Source: Epiperipatus broadwayi | Lineage: Eukaryota; Onychophora; Udeonychophora; Euonychophora; Peripatidae | Assembly (NCBI GenBank): GCA_028023455.1 | Contig: JAQFVV010006311.1 | Span: 3,208,147-3,272,146 of the forward strand | Direction of reading: 5' to 3' | DNA length: 64,000 nucleotides | Translations under genes and position numbers: made by a program | Shown: positions 27,221 to 39,220 of the stretch, one piece after another | Numbering within the stretch: the stretch's first letter is position 1 | How the letters are laid out: the number at the start of each line of letters is the position of its first letter | The notes under the pieces: model-generated | Told to the model about the DNA's origin: nothing | Databases searched by the model: none | What the model saw: the letters and a program-made list of their open reading frames with translations, nothing else

Positions 27221-28263
27221 TCACTTGATATATGCTCTGCCTATCTTTTGCTTTGCAACATTGTATTTGATGCAGACAATATCAACAATGGAGGTAGGAG
27301 CAAAAGGATAGCCACTTGCAGAGAAATGTTCAAAAAGTATAGAACGTATTTTTGTGTTTGTACCAGCTTTATTGTATAGACAGATATTTTGAGATATACA
27401 TGTGATTGTGAGACATATTTTATGCACCCCATTATTTTGTCTTTTATACATCACAAGTGTGTCGTCCATTTTCAACAGCCTGCTGGGGAGCATTTGGATT
27501 AAATATTTTGGTCATGGAATGTGTAAAGTAATTCATACTAAGAGAGGGTCGATCTGCAGAAGTCTATATGACTATGAAATCATCGAATTCATTGATTGGC
27601 ATAATACTTTTTAAATTATGTATATCATATTCACATTCATTGTTTATTCAAACTGGTGGATAAAGTAAATTGCTAATATTCATTTCTTGTACTTCTTTGG
27701 GAATTGCTAAGGTAATCACAGGGTTGTTTGCCTGGCTGATGCAGAAAACTGTAATAATTTCTTGTTACTTATGAATTAAGAGTAATACTTGTTGCTGAGG
27801 CTGAGGGTTCTCTAAAGCTTTAGGTGATGCAGGCTCAGGCAGTAGTTTCTTCTTTAAGGTATATCTGACAAAAATATCTTAAAGTATTTTCTTTATGAAC
27901 AAGGGTAAGCCAAAAATGTTTAACAAATGCACTTGTAATATTTATAAAAAAATGGGCATCCAGTATGATACTAGAAAGCTACTTGTCTGGAGGACCTCGC
28001 TGCCACTTATTTAAAGTTTTCATGACATAACATACAAGCAGTTTTCAAAGTTCCAAGCCATGTTTAGTTAACGTGACAATAGCAAAACAAAGCAAGCACC
28101 AGCTCTGTGAATTGGAATCATAATGCTAATTTATTGCTATTTCAGAAATGAATTTTTTACTGGACATCATCATCATTCTCATTTAATTCTGAATCATCAT
28201 CATATTCATCAGAGTTATAATCAATTTTAAAATCTAATGCATCTAAAGATAGTTTGGACATAA
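27221..28263 (-). pseudogene. Decayed coding-like region, unidentified (possibly piggyBac-like)
   Basis: On the minus strand a start-like frame at 28263-28160 (MSKLSLDALDF, then a very acidic NSDEYDDDSELNENDDD) is followed by many stops and then an open 90-codon frame at 27493-27221 (YKRQNNGVHKICLT ... CLYNKAGTN). An acidic N-terminus and a 'Y-x-K-R-x-x-G-x-K' stretch followed by a tyrosine-rich strand would suit a piggyBac-type transposase, but I see no catalytic aspartate pattern and no TTAA-flanked ends. I do not claim the family. The region between the two frames is too damaged to read. Confidence 0.25.
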
Positions 28264-28548
28264 ACCAGTTAAACATGCTTATTTTTTGCGTAACCAGTGC
28301 ATTTAATTTTTTTTGATCAATTTTATAATTTCCACGAAGTGATAAAGACAGAAAACTTTTAGTGGCCTAAAAATACGCTTTTATTGGATTAAAAATATGC
28401 TGATTCACAAACAAGGCCTTCCATGTAGTCTAAACGTAATCGCAGAATATCGTGCTTGTGTAAGTATACAATTTTAATTTTTTGAATAATATTTTAATTT
28501 TTTTTAATTATTTGAAAAAATTGTTTAATTTGCTATTAATTTGGATTT

Positions 28549-28850
28549 GTAGTGGTGTGTGTCTATATAAATTCTATATTTATTTATACTCATATGAATT
28601 CATATGTACAGTACTTTTGTATTCTAATCCACTTATTTTATAAAAATAATGATTCCCAAAAGGTTTAATAATTTATTGTTTGAAAAATGATTTATTGGGT
28701 TTGTATTGGTGTTATGTATATAAATTCTATATTTTTTTATGCTCATATGAATTCATATGTACAGTAATTTTGTGTGTTCTAATATAATCCACTTATTTCA
28801 TAAAAATAATGATTCTCAAAAGGTTTAATAATTTATTATTTATTATTATG
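28549..28850. repeat. Two tandem copies of a ~150-bp unit
   Basis: Copy one starts about 28549 and copy two about 28700. Both carry 'tatataaattctatattt', 'catatgaattcatatgtac' and 'ccacttatttYataaaaata' in the same order and end 'aaaggtttaataattta'. They differ at several positions and by small indels. Confidence 0.85.
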
Positions 28851-28870
28851 TTTATATGATGTGTTTGTGT

Positions 28871-31800
28871 TTACTCTTGCATGTTGTATAACAAATAATG
28901 ATTTACAAAACTAATAATCAAATGTACAGAAAGATTGCATATGCAAGCAAAGAGCTGAGAGGGGACCCTTGGGGTATTGATTGAGTTGGGGTGAATGATG
29001 GGGAGTTTTTTTCCATTTAGTGTTACATGAATCTCTCTATTTAAAAGTAGCTTAGTTATTAGGTATAGGTGTGTTCTAGGGATTTGAGTGTTTTCAAGCA
29101 TTTCTAGGAGTGTAGATAAGTTTACTGAATCAAATGCAGCCTCAATATCAAGTTGTACCACTATGGGAGCATTTTTTTTTGCTGTTTAACTGTTATTAGA
29201 ATTGCTTTAAATAACAAGACCACTTCCATTGTTGAAGAGCCTTTCTTTGCATACTGTGCTTCAGAAATGAATGGCAATATGTATAGTTCAATTTCATCTT
29301 TAATTATTTTTTCGATGATCCTAATTGGCAATGGTCACATAGATATTGGTCTAAGGTCAGTAGCAAGTGGAATGATTGTTTTATTTTTATTATATGGCAC
29401 TATGGCAAGTGTGTAGACTTCATCAATGGGCATGATTTGCTATGCCAAATAGTAAGCTAAACAACTTAAATATTTTGCTGTAAATTTATTTAGATGTTTT
29501 AATATAAATAGTGGGATTCCAGGACCTCCTGGGTGGCAAGCATCTGGAATATTATTGAGTTTAGCTATGAAAATATCTGTAGTGAATGGGGCTTCAGTCT
29601 CAGGAGGGCCAAACATATCATGTGTTATTATAGGTGATACTTGTGTGTTGTAACCTTTTTTTTGAAAAATTCAAAGATTGGCATGATCATATTTTGGCCT
29701 GCATATGTTGCATTATCTGCCTGTATTGCCATTGGCACCTTTATATTTGGCTTGTTTCCAAGCACCCACTTTATGTAATCTCTGGTCCAAGTGTGAGGTT
29801 TTAGAAGGCATGTTTTACTTTTTTTTATTTCTAAATAGCTATTAAGTGCATCACAAGCATTTTTGTTTGCATGTGAAAGTTTAAATGTGTACTGTTGTGT
29901 GATGGGTTGATCTTGATTATTCACTGATGTAACTGGTCTGCTAGAGATAGAAGTTTCAATGGTGGAAGTTGCTTCATGGATGAATGGGTGATGTTAAATG
30001 ACTGCATACCAATAAATGCAAGATATTGTTGTACTGGGTCAAGGTTTACATCTTTAATTTTATTTAGCATTATATATATGTCTCAAAGAAAATGAATTCC
30101 ATGGTTGCTGTAGGGAGTAGAACTCATATTGTTCTTGTGAGTGGATGTGTTGATATTTGGATCTGATCACAATTGATTGTAAGGCTGCAGGAGTTAATTT
30201 GTATTGTAATTAGGTGGTGGAGTATTGGGAAATAAAAACTAAGATCAATTAGTGAGGAGAAGCAACCATTGTGAAAAGAGATGGCATCATGTGGTAAAAA
30301 TTCTTGGCCACTTTCTAATGGTGTGGCAATATTATGAAACCAATGTTGTGTGAATCTGCAATTTGTACAGATGGATGTGTTGTGGTAGCTAACCTTAAAT
30401 TTATGGTTGCAATTATGGTATCTATCTTGTTGTTTTGGAAGGGCATGTAGACAAAAATTATATTAATTGTTATGCTTTTATGATTGAAAGTTGCAATTAA
30501 TAAGTTCATATCCATGTGAATAATTTTAAATGTCATGAAAGGTGAATTTCTGGCAATTAAGATACCAGTTCCAACTGAGGGAGAGGAAGAGTCCCTCGAG
30601 CATGCACAGAATCCCTCTCCAGACAAATGTTTAGCAGGGTCAGTCTGAGATCCAGCATAAATTTTTTGTCTCAAGCAAATCCATTATGTGCGGTCGTATA
30701 TCTCTGATCCAGTATCTTAGTTTGTTAATTTTTGAGGTCAAATTTAAACCTCTAACATTAATTGCTGCAATCTTAATTTTTATTAAGGCTGTGTATTTTT
30801 TTATATGTTCACCCTCGGAAGTTAGACTTGCTATTGGTGGTTGCTCCCATGCATCTTCATATTGTGCCTCGAATTCTTAATCTGTGGGTTCTGTTGTTTC
30901 AGATGTGTAACCAGTGTAACTGTGGCTGCCTTCTAATGTTTTTGTTTTTTGGGGTTCTCTGCTTCTTTTTGGTGGGTGGCCTGGATTTCTTCTCTGGTTT
31001 ATATTTGCCTGAAAAATTGTGGTAATTTTGGGGTGTTGGTTTGCATGATTTCTATTGCAGTTTTATTTTTTGTTCTTGTTGTCTGTGTTGATATAGATAT
31101 ATTTTCACTATTACTGTTTAATGAGGTTTCTTGGTCTTTCAGTGATTTTTTCATCAATGTTTTTATTGATTTGAATTACATTTGGGGCCTTTATTTCTGA
31201 TGTGTCCACCTGAGTCTTTTGCCTTATTGCTTCTTTGTTGGCTGGGGTTTGAATCTTAATTGAAATGTCTGAAACATCAGCTGCTTTTGATGTATGTCCG
31301 GTTCTTTTGTTATTGAGTTGTGTATGTGTTGATAATTTTTGATTATTGTTGTCTTCCTTGTTGTTCACCTTCTATGTTTAATTAATAGCCTCTTGAGCTA
31401 GGCTTTGTTGATCTTCCATGTTTGGTTGGCTTTCGGGATTTTTTTTGTGTTGCAGCTGATTGCTAGATGCCCATGCTCTCCACAAACAAAGCGTTTCAGC
31501 CTTAACCCTTTTATATAGATGATGAGTATGGCATCTTGATCCACAATCTGGGTCAGGATATTTTAAATTGAAAATTGTTGCTAAAAACTGGGATAGGGGT
31601 GTCTGATAAATACATTTGTTTAATATATATAGCTTTCCCGAATGGATTCATTAGTTTCTGAAAGTCCTGTATATTGTAACCAAAATAAGCATTTTTTATT
31701 ATTCCAGTACAGTAATTTTATAGATTTTGATCTATATATACAAACACATAGCTACTTAATGTTTTAATTTGATTTTGGAATTTTGACCGTTAATGTTCGT

Positions 31801-32240
31801 CAAAGAATTGAATAGCAAAGTAACGGGAGTTGGGAAGTTCTCCAATACTAGAAACCGTATCCCATATTGCTCTTTTAATCAACTTCATAAAAGAGCTCTC
31901 TAGGGAATTTCTATAGAGATAAATTGTTATCTATGACAGCTACTATTATTGATTTAGAAAAAAAAAATTTAAATGTTGCAAAAAGTTTTTTTATGGATTG
32001 TACTGTTGAAATTTAACATCAATTTCTTGTAATTCATTTTGACTCCATATTGCTGGGGGGGGGGGCTTTTCATTACTATTTTCTGTTAGATGTAAATTAT
32101 TTATGTCAGCTTGATTCAGTTTTCAAAATCTAGCAGTTTGTAACAGTGCCAAAGTTTTTTCAGTGCCCTGTGTCCGCTCATTTATTTTTGCAACTTTGCA
32201 TAAGTTTTGATGCTCATGGTAGAATTCATTCTATTGCCGT
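28871..32240 (-). pseudogene. LINE-3, second copy: ORF1, endonuclease and RT fragments
   Basis: Minus strand, 5' to 3'. A decayed ORF1 at about 32220-31440 includes an AIWDTVSSIGELPNSRYFAIQF-like stretch (broken) and ends in a zinc knuckle. Charged low-complexity frames follow (31368-31111). The endonuclease is at 30674-30315 (VGTGILIARNSPFMTFK, then IFVYMPFQNNKID). A fragment at 29924-29628 is unassigned. RT is at about 29400-28871, with LRPISM, RIIEKIIKDEIELYI, QYAKKGSST, then after a shift VQLDIEAAFDSVNLS and a damaged PQGSPLS (TPRVPSQLFACICN). It breaks off before the YxDD motif. The RT matches the relic at 4060-6000. Several frameshifts and stops make it inactive. Confidence 0.7.
31452..31493 (-). 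pseudogene. CCHC zinc knuckle in LINE-3 ORF1, first Cys lost
   Basis: The minus-strand codons read RFVCGEHGHLAISC. The spacing C-x2-C-x4-H-x4-C is exact if the first residue (CGC, Arg) was once TGC (Cys). Such knuckles bind RNA in Gag and some LINE ORF1 proteins. Confidence 0.7.
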
Positions 32241-32261
32241 TTGGGTTTAAGGCTTGAATGG

Positions 32262-32660
32262 GATCTTAGCAATAAGAGAATATACATGTAAATGGAAAAA
32301 TATGGGTGATTTAGTCTGTAAATTATGTAAGGAAAAATAGAAAATATTAGGCATTTGTTAATTGAATGTAAATGCTTGAAAACAGAAAGGGTACATATAA
32401 TAAAGTTATGGAAGAATAAGTATGAAAAAAGTGATTATACAGAAAGTGAATTATTGTTTTTTATGCTGGGTTTGGGAAAAAATAAGGGAGATTTAGATAT
32501 AAAGGCCATAGTGTTGACAAAGATTATGTTGTAGAAATGGGATGGAGCAGAATATGGTAAATCTTAGAATAGGGAATGGAAAATAGTGGTTAACAGGTTT
32601 CTCTGGGCATAATTGCTGAGAGATTCTTGACTTTGTTTAAGCAGAAGCCACATCATCACA
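32262..32660 (+). mobile_element. LINE-2 3' fragment, plus strand, 5'-truncated
   Basis: It encodes the same C-terminal tail as LINE-2 ORF2 in the forward direction: KWKNMGDLVCKLCKE, ENIRHLL, SDYTESELLFFMLGLGKNKGD, then KWDGAEYGK, with two stops. The 3' UTR (ending 'cacatcatcacatca') follows and then a microsatellite. Only about 400 bp were inserted or remain. Confidence 0.85.
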
Positions 32661-32663
32661 TCA

Positions 32664-32703
32664 TTTTTATTTATGATGATGATGATGATAATTATTATTA
32701 TTA

Positions 32704-32756
<53 letters not shown>

Positions 32757-32758
32757 AT
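32664..32758. repeat. (GAT)n/(ATT)n microsatellite
   Basis: Six GAT-like units, then ATT triplets with two interruptions. It directly follows the LINE-2 fragment's 3' end and may have grown from the LINE's terminal repeat. Confidence 0.9.
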
Positions 32759-32870
32759 ATATGATTATTTAATGTTATATAGTTGATAAAGACTACAAGA
32801 TGTATACTCAAAAGTACTGCTAATAAAATAACTATAATTTATGTTAATTTTACTGTATTTTGATATATAT

Positions 32871-35024
32871 TGTAATGGGCACAGACGACATTACATTGTT
32901 TTTTATTAGTAAACATGAAAAGAATAAAAGTTCGCAAATAAAAACTTCTTTTTTAAGAATTAAAAATTGAAAATTAAAAAATCTATCTTAAGCTCGTATA
33001 TATATATAAAATCACACAGATGAAAAGAAAACTTATTAAAATAAAACTTTATTAAAAATAGAAAAAGTATTTTAAAAGCAAAAACTTAAAAAGATTTAAT
33101 TGAAGATAAAAATATATCTTCAAGAATGTAGATAAATTAATTAACCTTTTGTAAAATGGAAATGATTAATTTAATTAGTCAAATGTAAACTAGCCTTGGG
33201 CATTTAAATGTATAAGCATCGGTCAGATAGGAAAACAATAGAAACTAATAGCCAATGAATGAAAAACAATGGAATCGGACCTCAGCGAAAGGACCATCAC
33301 ATCATCGTGACGTAATGTCCACTGGATCTGAAAGGCTACTATAAAAAGTATGGGAATAATAGATTATGGGGAGATGTGACTATATGTGTTAGTGCGGAGT
33401 TGAAGGAGAAGGGATTGAAAAGACGCACTCTTCAATCCCTTCAGTTGTTATAAAAAAAAAAAAATGAAACATCGCTTTTCTTATACTGAGGACAACAGGA
33501 TCATTGGGGGATTTAACGTGGATTCCAAATGGCATGCAATGGATAAAGAGGAATGTTTTAAAAATCGTAAGAACTTTAAAAACATTTTGAAACACTAAGA
33601 ACTTTAAAATATAAACTTTCTCAGTATTTAATCTATAAGAAATAGAATCCTATCTGACCAACATTATTTATTAATTAGTTATAATTTTATTTGATGTATT
33701 TCTTTTTTGTAAAATCATTTCCATTTATTTTTTTTTTTTGTTCTTTAAGTTTTATTTATGATTTTTGTTTTGCGATAAATTAAATTATATAAATGTTAAA
33801 CTTAAGTCGGGCATGAATGGCTATATAGATTTGTAAAGTTATATTAGGGGAGGGTAATCTTAGGTTATTTGTTTCATAGTTAAATTGGGTCAATGGATTG
33901 GATATATTGGTGTAATTAGTAGATGTAGTACGAGATTCGCTATGGGCAGAATCGCTTTATACACCACACACACTCGTTTTGCCTATGGGAGGAATTATAA
34001 GATGGAGACTGCAGTTCCTTCCTATGGAGTTTTTTTTATTGCTCTTATCGTTAGATAGATGTAGTATTCCTATCTGACGAAAGGCAATTTCTTCTTTTAA
34101 CCTATTTGTGCTGTCATAGTCGTATTACATTGAATACATCAATATATCAGATGGATTGAAGTTGATTTGAATGCGAACTTTTGGCCTAAGGTTAAACAAG
34201 GATAGAATATTTTCTTTTCAAATGCAAATCTATGTAGTCTATTCATACTCAACACTCTAAATAAAAATGCATTAAATTTAAGTTGGGTATAGATGCTTGC
34301 ATGGGTTCGTTACCGGTTAATTATGTTTTTGGTTTTCATATTTGATCAAAATATATAGACATTCGGTAAACACTGATACCTTACGGTGAGTATCTAAGAT
34401 GTATTTATTTCAGATGTCTTTTAAGTTATTGTTGCCAATGCTGTATCTTATGATGAATACCATTGGGTTTCTTTTATTCCCTATGCAATTGGCGGTATCA
34501 AGGACTTTGTATTTTGATCGTTTATGTTTATTTTAAAATGTTTTTTGACCGTGTAATCTATGTAACCGATCTATATTCAACATTAAAAACTCAACATTTT
34601 AAAACAAACTTTTATAAACCCATCTGTGTGAACTTATAAAATTAAAATGTAAATTTATAAAAATTAAAATGTAAATTAAAATCAAAGTAAAAAAATGTAA
34701 GTTAAATTTTAAAATGTAAACTGATACTAAAACAATTTTAAATATTATATATATGTGTGTAAATAAATGTTTGTGTGTTAATTTCTGGCAGTGGCTTATT
34801 TTATTCTTTTTTTTATATATCTTAGATAGGAATTTAATATAAAATATAAATCTCTGCTGTTACACTGAGCTAGTGACAATGGGCTAATGACTGGATATCA
34901 AAATATATAATTTTTTTTTTTAACTTAAGTATCTGCCTACTTTATAAATTTTTCTAGGTTCAAATGCCTAGATAGCATCCTGTAGTGCAGATTATGTTAA
35001 GTAGCTCTTCTCTGGATCGTTATA
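32871..35024 (+). mobile_element. Solo LTR A (2.15 kb), Gypsy-like family ABC
   Basis: It starts TGTAATGGGC and ends GGATCGTTATA, matching the ends of the related LTR B (TGTAACGAT...ATCGTTACA). It shares with B and C an early block 'aaaagttcgcaaataaaa' (A and B), a TATA box (33340-33346), a downstream hairpin (33408-33442), a 'ggggagggtaatcttagg' block and the end 'ctaggttcaaatgcctagat...ggatcgtta'. No coding internal region adjoins it, so I call it a solo LTR. It is in plus orientation, the opposite of B. Confidence 0.75.
33340..33442 (+). promoter_or_regulatory. LTR A promoter core: TATA box plus downstream hairpin
   Basis: TATAAAA at 33340-33346 is followed 62 bp later by a 12-bp perfect hairpin stem, gaagggattgaa (33408-33419) with ttcaatcccttc (33431-33442), and a loop containing GACGCAC. 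If transcription starts about 25-30 bp after the TATA box, the hairpin sits in the first ~50 nt of the RNA, within R. Confidence 0.6.
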
Positions 35025-35036
35025 ATATATATATAT

Positions 35037-38000
35037 TGTAACTAAAAACGGAGATCAAAGATCCATTGTAACATAAATAAAGATAGATCAACTGAATTAA
35101 AATATATTATTTTAAAATATCAAATATTACCATTAATAAATATCTTTACCTGAGTAGTAGCCATAAATCAAAAGGCATTGTACTGATGAGTTATCAATCA
35201 TATTAAGAGGTCATATATAAGTGGTAACTATAATAGTCATTGAAATTTATTAACTCAGAATATTAAGTAAATAGTAATAATCAATAAAATTATCGGTGGC
35301 TTAAATTCACCAATTTCTACTTAAGATTTCTAAAGATATCATAATATCAATAATTAGAAACAATAATGCCTGGAGACTAGTCATTTAAGGTGTCTGGCCT
35401 ATTTCAAACCCTAGATAGACAGGCATTGTATCATCAATAAACAAGTAGAAACTATAAACAAATTATTAAGTACAAACTATTATAACTCAGGAAATAACAT
35501 CAAGTGTGTGAGTACACTGGTAACTCAATAAAATATCTTCTCAAGTATATAGACAGTAGATTTAATCTCCTTTTATCTCTTGGTTTGATGTCAAGTTTAT
35601 ATTTAAGTAAACAACAAGTAAATATGGCCTAGAAGGGTGCCACTAGATCATCTGAACCTAGACACAGTATAACCTTTTTACATGTACCAGGTTTGAATCC
35701 CTTTTGGGTACTTTATTTCTAACAAAAATAGATGATTTTGCTTTTAGATCCATATCACTGTATGCACTCCCATTTAGGTAAACATAAAATGTCCTTAAAC
35801 TAAAGTGGAGTATATAAAATTCATTAGACAAAAATCATTTTTTAGATCTTAACATAATAAATGCATTTCAATATCTTTATAAGTTTTACTAGCTCAGATT
35901 ATACTATTAATTTAGGATGGCATTTCACTCATCCTTGCATGATATAGATGATGGAATGGTAGTTATTACAATTATTCATGAATGTCAACTAAATACCATG
36001 AAATCACTTATTTATCTATGGCCTTTGAACATTTATCTAGCTCATTAATCAAAACATGATGATGATGATGACGATATAATAATAGTTCCATCCACAGCTT
36101 TAGGACTAAGCCTAATCATAAAACTTTATTTTTACAGAAATTCATAACTCGTGTTTACTCTCAGTATATCTAATTAAATCTTAAATAATTAATATTAACC
36201 ATTGATGATGAATGATCATAAGTAATAAAGAATATTTTCAATAAACTATATATGCCTTGTTCAATAAAACAATTTAACATTTATTTATTTATTACGAACA
36301 TATACAAACAATTTAAAGATAAAACCAAAAATTTATATGAACAATAATGATAATAACAATAACTGATTATCTGGAAATCATAATATTAATTTTGAATTCT
36401 TCCCCCTTTCCCGTCAAATATATATAATGTATTTTAAATTGGATACTAAGTTTGCTATGTTTTCAATTCACAAGAAAATATTTCATAAAAAAAATATTCA
36501 CTCTTTTTTTTCTCTTTTTCTCTTTTGCACACATACTTTTATAATCTAACATGTAAAGTCAAATGATGAAGTAGAAAAATGTTAGTGAAATTGAGAGATT
36601 TCCAGAAACAAGTTTTTAAACTATCCCCCTCCCCTTCCCACTAAGCTTGGATATTGCTATTCTTTAAATCAAAACAAAAATAACCTAATATTTTTAATGC
36701 TATATATGTCTATTATTCTTCCATCCACAAGCAATTATATCCATGTAACAATTTAATATATTACTGTGTAGGTATGTGTTTATTCCCATAATACCCAAAA
36801 TATTATTTAAAAATAAAATAATAATACAAAAAATATCTTTTACATTTTAACCAACATTTCATAATTTTAGATTAGTATACAATAATAGTTTTAATATACA
36901 TAAAATTATTACTCAATGTTATAACTATTCTTATTGAAGAAAACTATGGTTTTAATCAATTTTGGGTTGTGTTAAAGTTCTGAGAAAAAAAATATAACTT
37001 CATTTCTAAAATTGTAGAATAGTGTTTGATATAATAAAAAGATAATATATAGTAAAAGTTCATATTACCAGTCCCACAGGTTCAAACTTAGCTTGTTTAA
37101 TGTTCATACTTTTGCAGCATCATGGTTTCTTTTTCTTGAGGCTTGTAATTATTTAACGGTTATGATTATGGTGATATTATTTGCCACTGGAACTCCTTTT
37201 TCCTCTTCCTTCCTTGTTAAGCATAATTCTTCTATTAGAGTATATCAGTTGTTCTCTCATTTGCAATTTTTTTCTTACTGGGTTTAAATTCAGTCACTGG
37301 AACAATTGTACTAGATCATTCAATTTGTACTAGATGATTTAATATTTATCAGTAGATTAGTCATTTTTCTTCAGCTTTCAAATGCAGGTGAATGTTTCTT
37401 TTGCTTAAAATATCAAATTTTTTCTTCTTAATCAGTCATCAGATGTGGAATATTTAATTTCATTTCAGACAAGAATTTTTTTCTATATGATATGCTGGTT
37501 GATGGTGAGTCAAGGCCCCAGATGAGAAAATATATATATATTTTTAAACTGCCATGCTGTTTTTAATCTTCACACAAAAAAAACTTTATATTAAAAATGA
37601 TTTTTAAAATTGATATCTGCTGAATTAAAATGATTGCCTTCCTTAGTTTCAATATTTAAAAATTCTCTTACTGATTTTTTCCAGACTGGTTTTTATAGTT
37701 TATTTTTTTAGCTAACTTATTTAATTAGATTCCTAGTGTAACTTTCTCTGGAAACATATTTAAAAATCACACTATCTTGATTTTTCAGACTAATCTTGTT
37801 TTGAAGGAAAAATTGTCTTAATCCTTTTTCTTGACATCTTTGTCACAAATGTAACACCTAAAATTTGAGCTGCTTTCTTTGATCAAGCTGATGGGACAAT
37901 TTTAAAACTTAGCACTCTCACCAAGCTTTAACAGAAAAACAAACAATCTTTATAAAAACAAAATTGTTACAAAATATATATATCTAATTTAAAAGATTTT

Positions 38001-38622
38001 TTCCTTTAACACAAAATTGTGAAGCAAATAATTTAAGTTTAACTATTTTTTTTCAATATGTAATAAATGTAGGTTTGTTTGTGCAATGTACACACACTCT
38101 CTATCATTTATAAAATCAGCCTATAAAATAATCTAAATGCTTTCTAGAAATTATAATTTTAATATTTAAAATCAAATCCTTAACTTCCAAATCCCGAACT
38201 ATAACCATAGAAAAACAACAAAATAGACAGACAAAAATAAAATATTAGAATTTAGCAAATGTAGGGTAGCTTTGAAGAGAGTTTCATATTTGAAATATAC
38301 AATGGTAATTAAACAGTTTACACACACTTCTTATATATGTGTCATTACTCTACTTTTTAACAAAAAAATTAAATATTGAATAATTAACCATGTATACTAC
38401 TCTTTTTGAGTTTTTTATCAACACACAAACAAGTAAAGAATATAACTGTTGCCCCACTCTCTTTCTGTCTTAAGCTTTTAGAACTGGATTTTGTAGGGTT
38501 TAAACTTGGGTGCCATACAGTTTCCTTTACTATATAAAATGTGATGATGATTTTTGTTCCAAATTTTCTTTCATGCATGTTACTACAAAGTTAGCTACTG
38601 ACTAAATTGTAATAGCACAACA
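35037..38622 (-). repeat. 3' LTR of element X
   Basis: Plus-strand left end TGTAACTAAAAA, right end AATAGCACAACA, that is TGT...ACA ends on both strands. Nearly collinear with 44066-47657. The conserved 64-codon plus-strand frame at 37093-37287 is antisense and has no coding support. Confidence 0.8.
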
Positions 38623-38634
38623 TTCCCCCCTTCT
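38623..38634 (-). promoter_or_regulatory. Polypurine tract of element X
   Basis: On the minus strand AGAAGGGGGGAA lies directly before the 3' LTR. A purine run at exactly this place primes plus-strand DNA synthesis in LTR elements. Confidence 0.75.
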
Positions 38635-38825
38635 AATAAAATCATCAGCACCTTTGCTTTAACTATATCTAATAAGAAAATCATAACTAATAAAATAACA
38701 CTAATAATAATAAATATAATAATATAAAAAAATTTCTAACTACTGGCAAACACAATCTAGATGCATACCAAATCCCCTTTTTATTAGAAAACTTAAATGT
38801 GGTTTATTTGGAGATTTTTGCCAAG

Positions 38826-38990
38826 CTACTCTGCTGAAGTATAAGGAATCAAACTTTTAGCATTATAGGTTCCCTTATTCCCATCAAGAGTAGCAAGCAT
38901 AAAAGCATTCTCTCCTATTTTCTTGGTAATTTGGAATGGCTTTTCATACAAATGCAAAAACTTTTTAAATTGGTTTCTTTGGGGGTTGCT
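38826..38990 (-). pseudogene. Integrase C-terminal domain of element X
   Basis: 54 codons plus stop: FKKFLHLYEKPFQITKKIG, then FMLATLDGNKGTYNAKSL and IPYTSAE. The pattern 'F..LYEGPF.I...IG.NAY.L..L.GN..GTYN...L.PY' is typical of the last ~50 residues of Gypsy-family Pol integrases. Upstream, the frame 39269-39024 (including KNGLKKHLQFYADNN) is of uncertain relation and is interrupted by stops. The rest of pol is missing. Confidence 0.75.
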
Positions 38991-39201
38991 AATATGAAAT
39001 TATTATATCAGGACCACTCCAGTTTAGCTCTTGAGTTTTACTCTGGGCTTTTCCTTTTTGCAAATTATATTGTTGTCTGCATAAAATTGTAAATGTTTCT
39101 TCAGTCCATTTTTGAGATCTTTATTTTTCATTTTTACTGGACACTTATGGTATATGTCTGGAACGATCCAAACGAAGTGGGAGATCGCATCGCACCGCAC
39201 C

Positions 39202-39220
39202 GCACTACCAAAGGGCGCCA
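39202..39220 (-). promoter_or_regulatory. Primer-binding site of LTR B element
   Basis: TGGCGCCCTTTGGTAGTGC starts 3 bases after the LTR end. TGGCGCC is a common start of tRNA-primed PBS sequences; which tRNA would pair is not tested. Confidence 0.65.

Noticed and set aside
37093-37287. A 64-codon plus-strand frame kept in both LTRs of element X (also 46134-46328)
   Set aside because: It is antisense to the element, has one substitution as expected from overall LTR similarity, and shows no recognisable domain.
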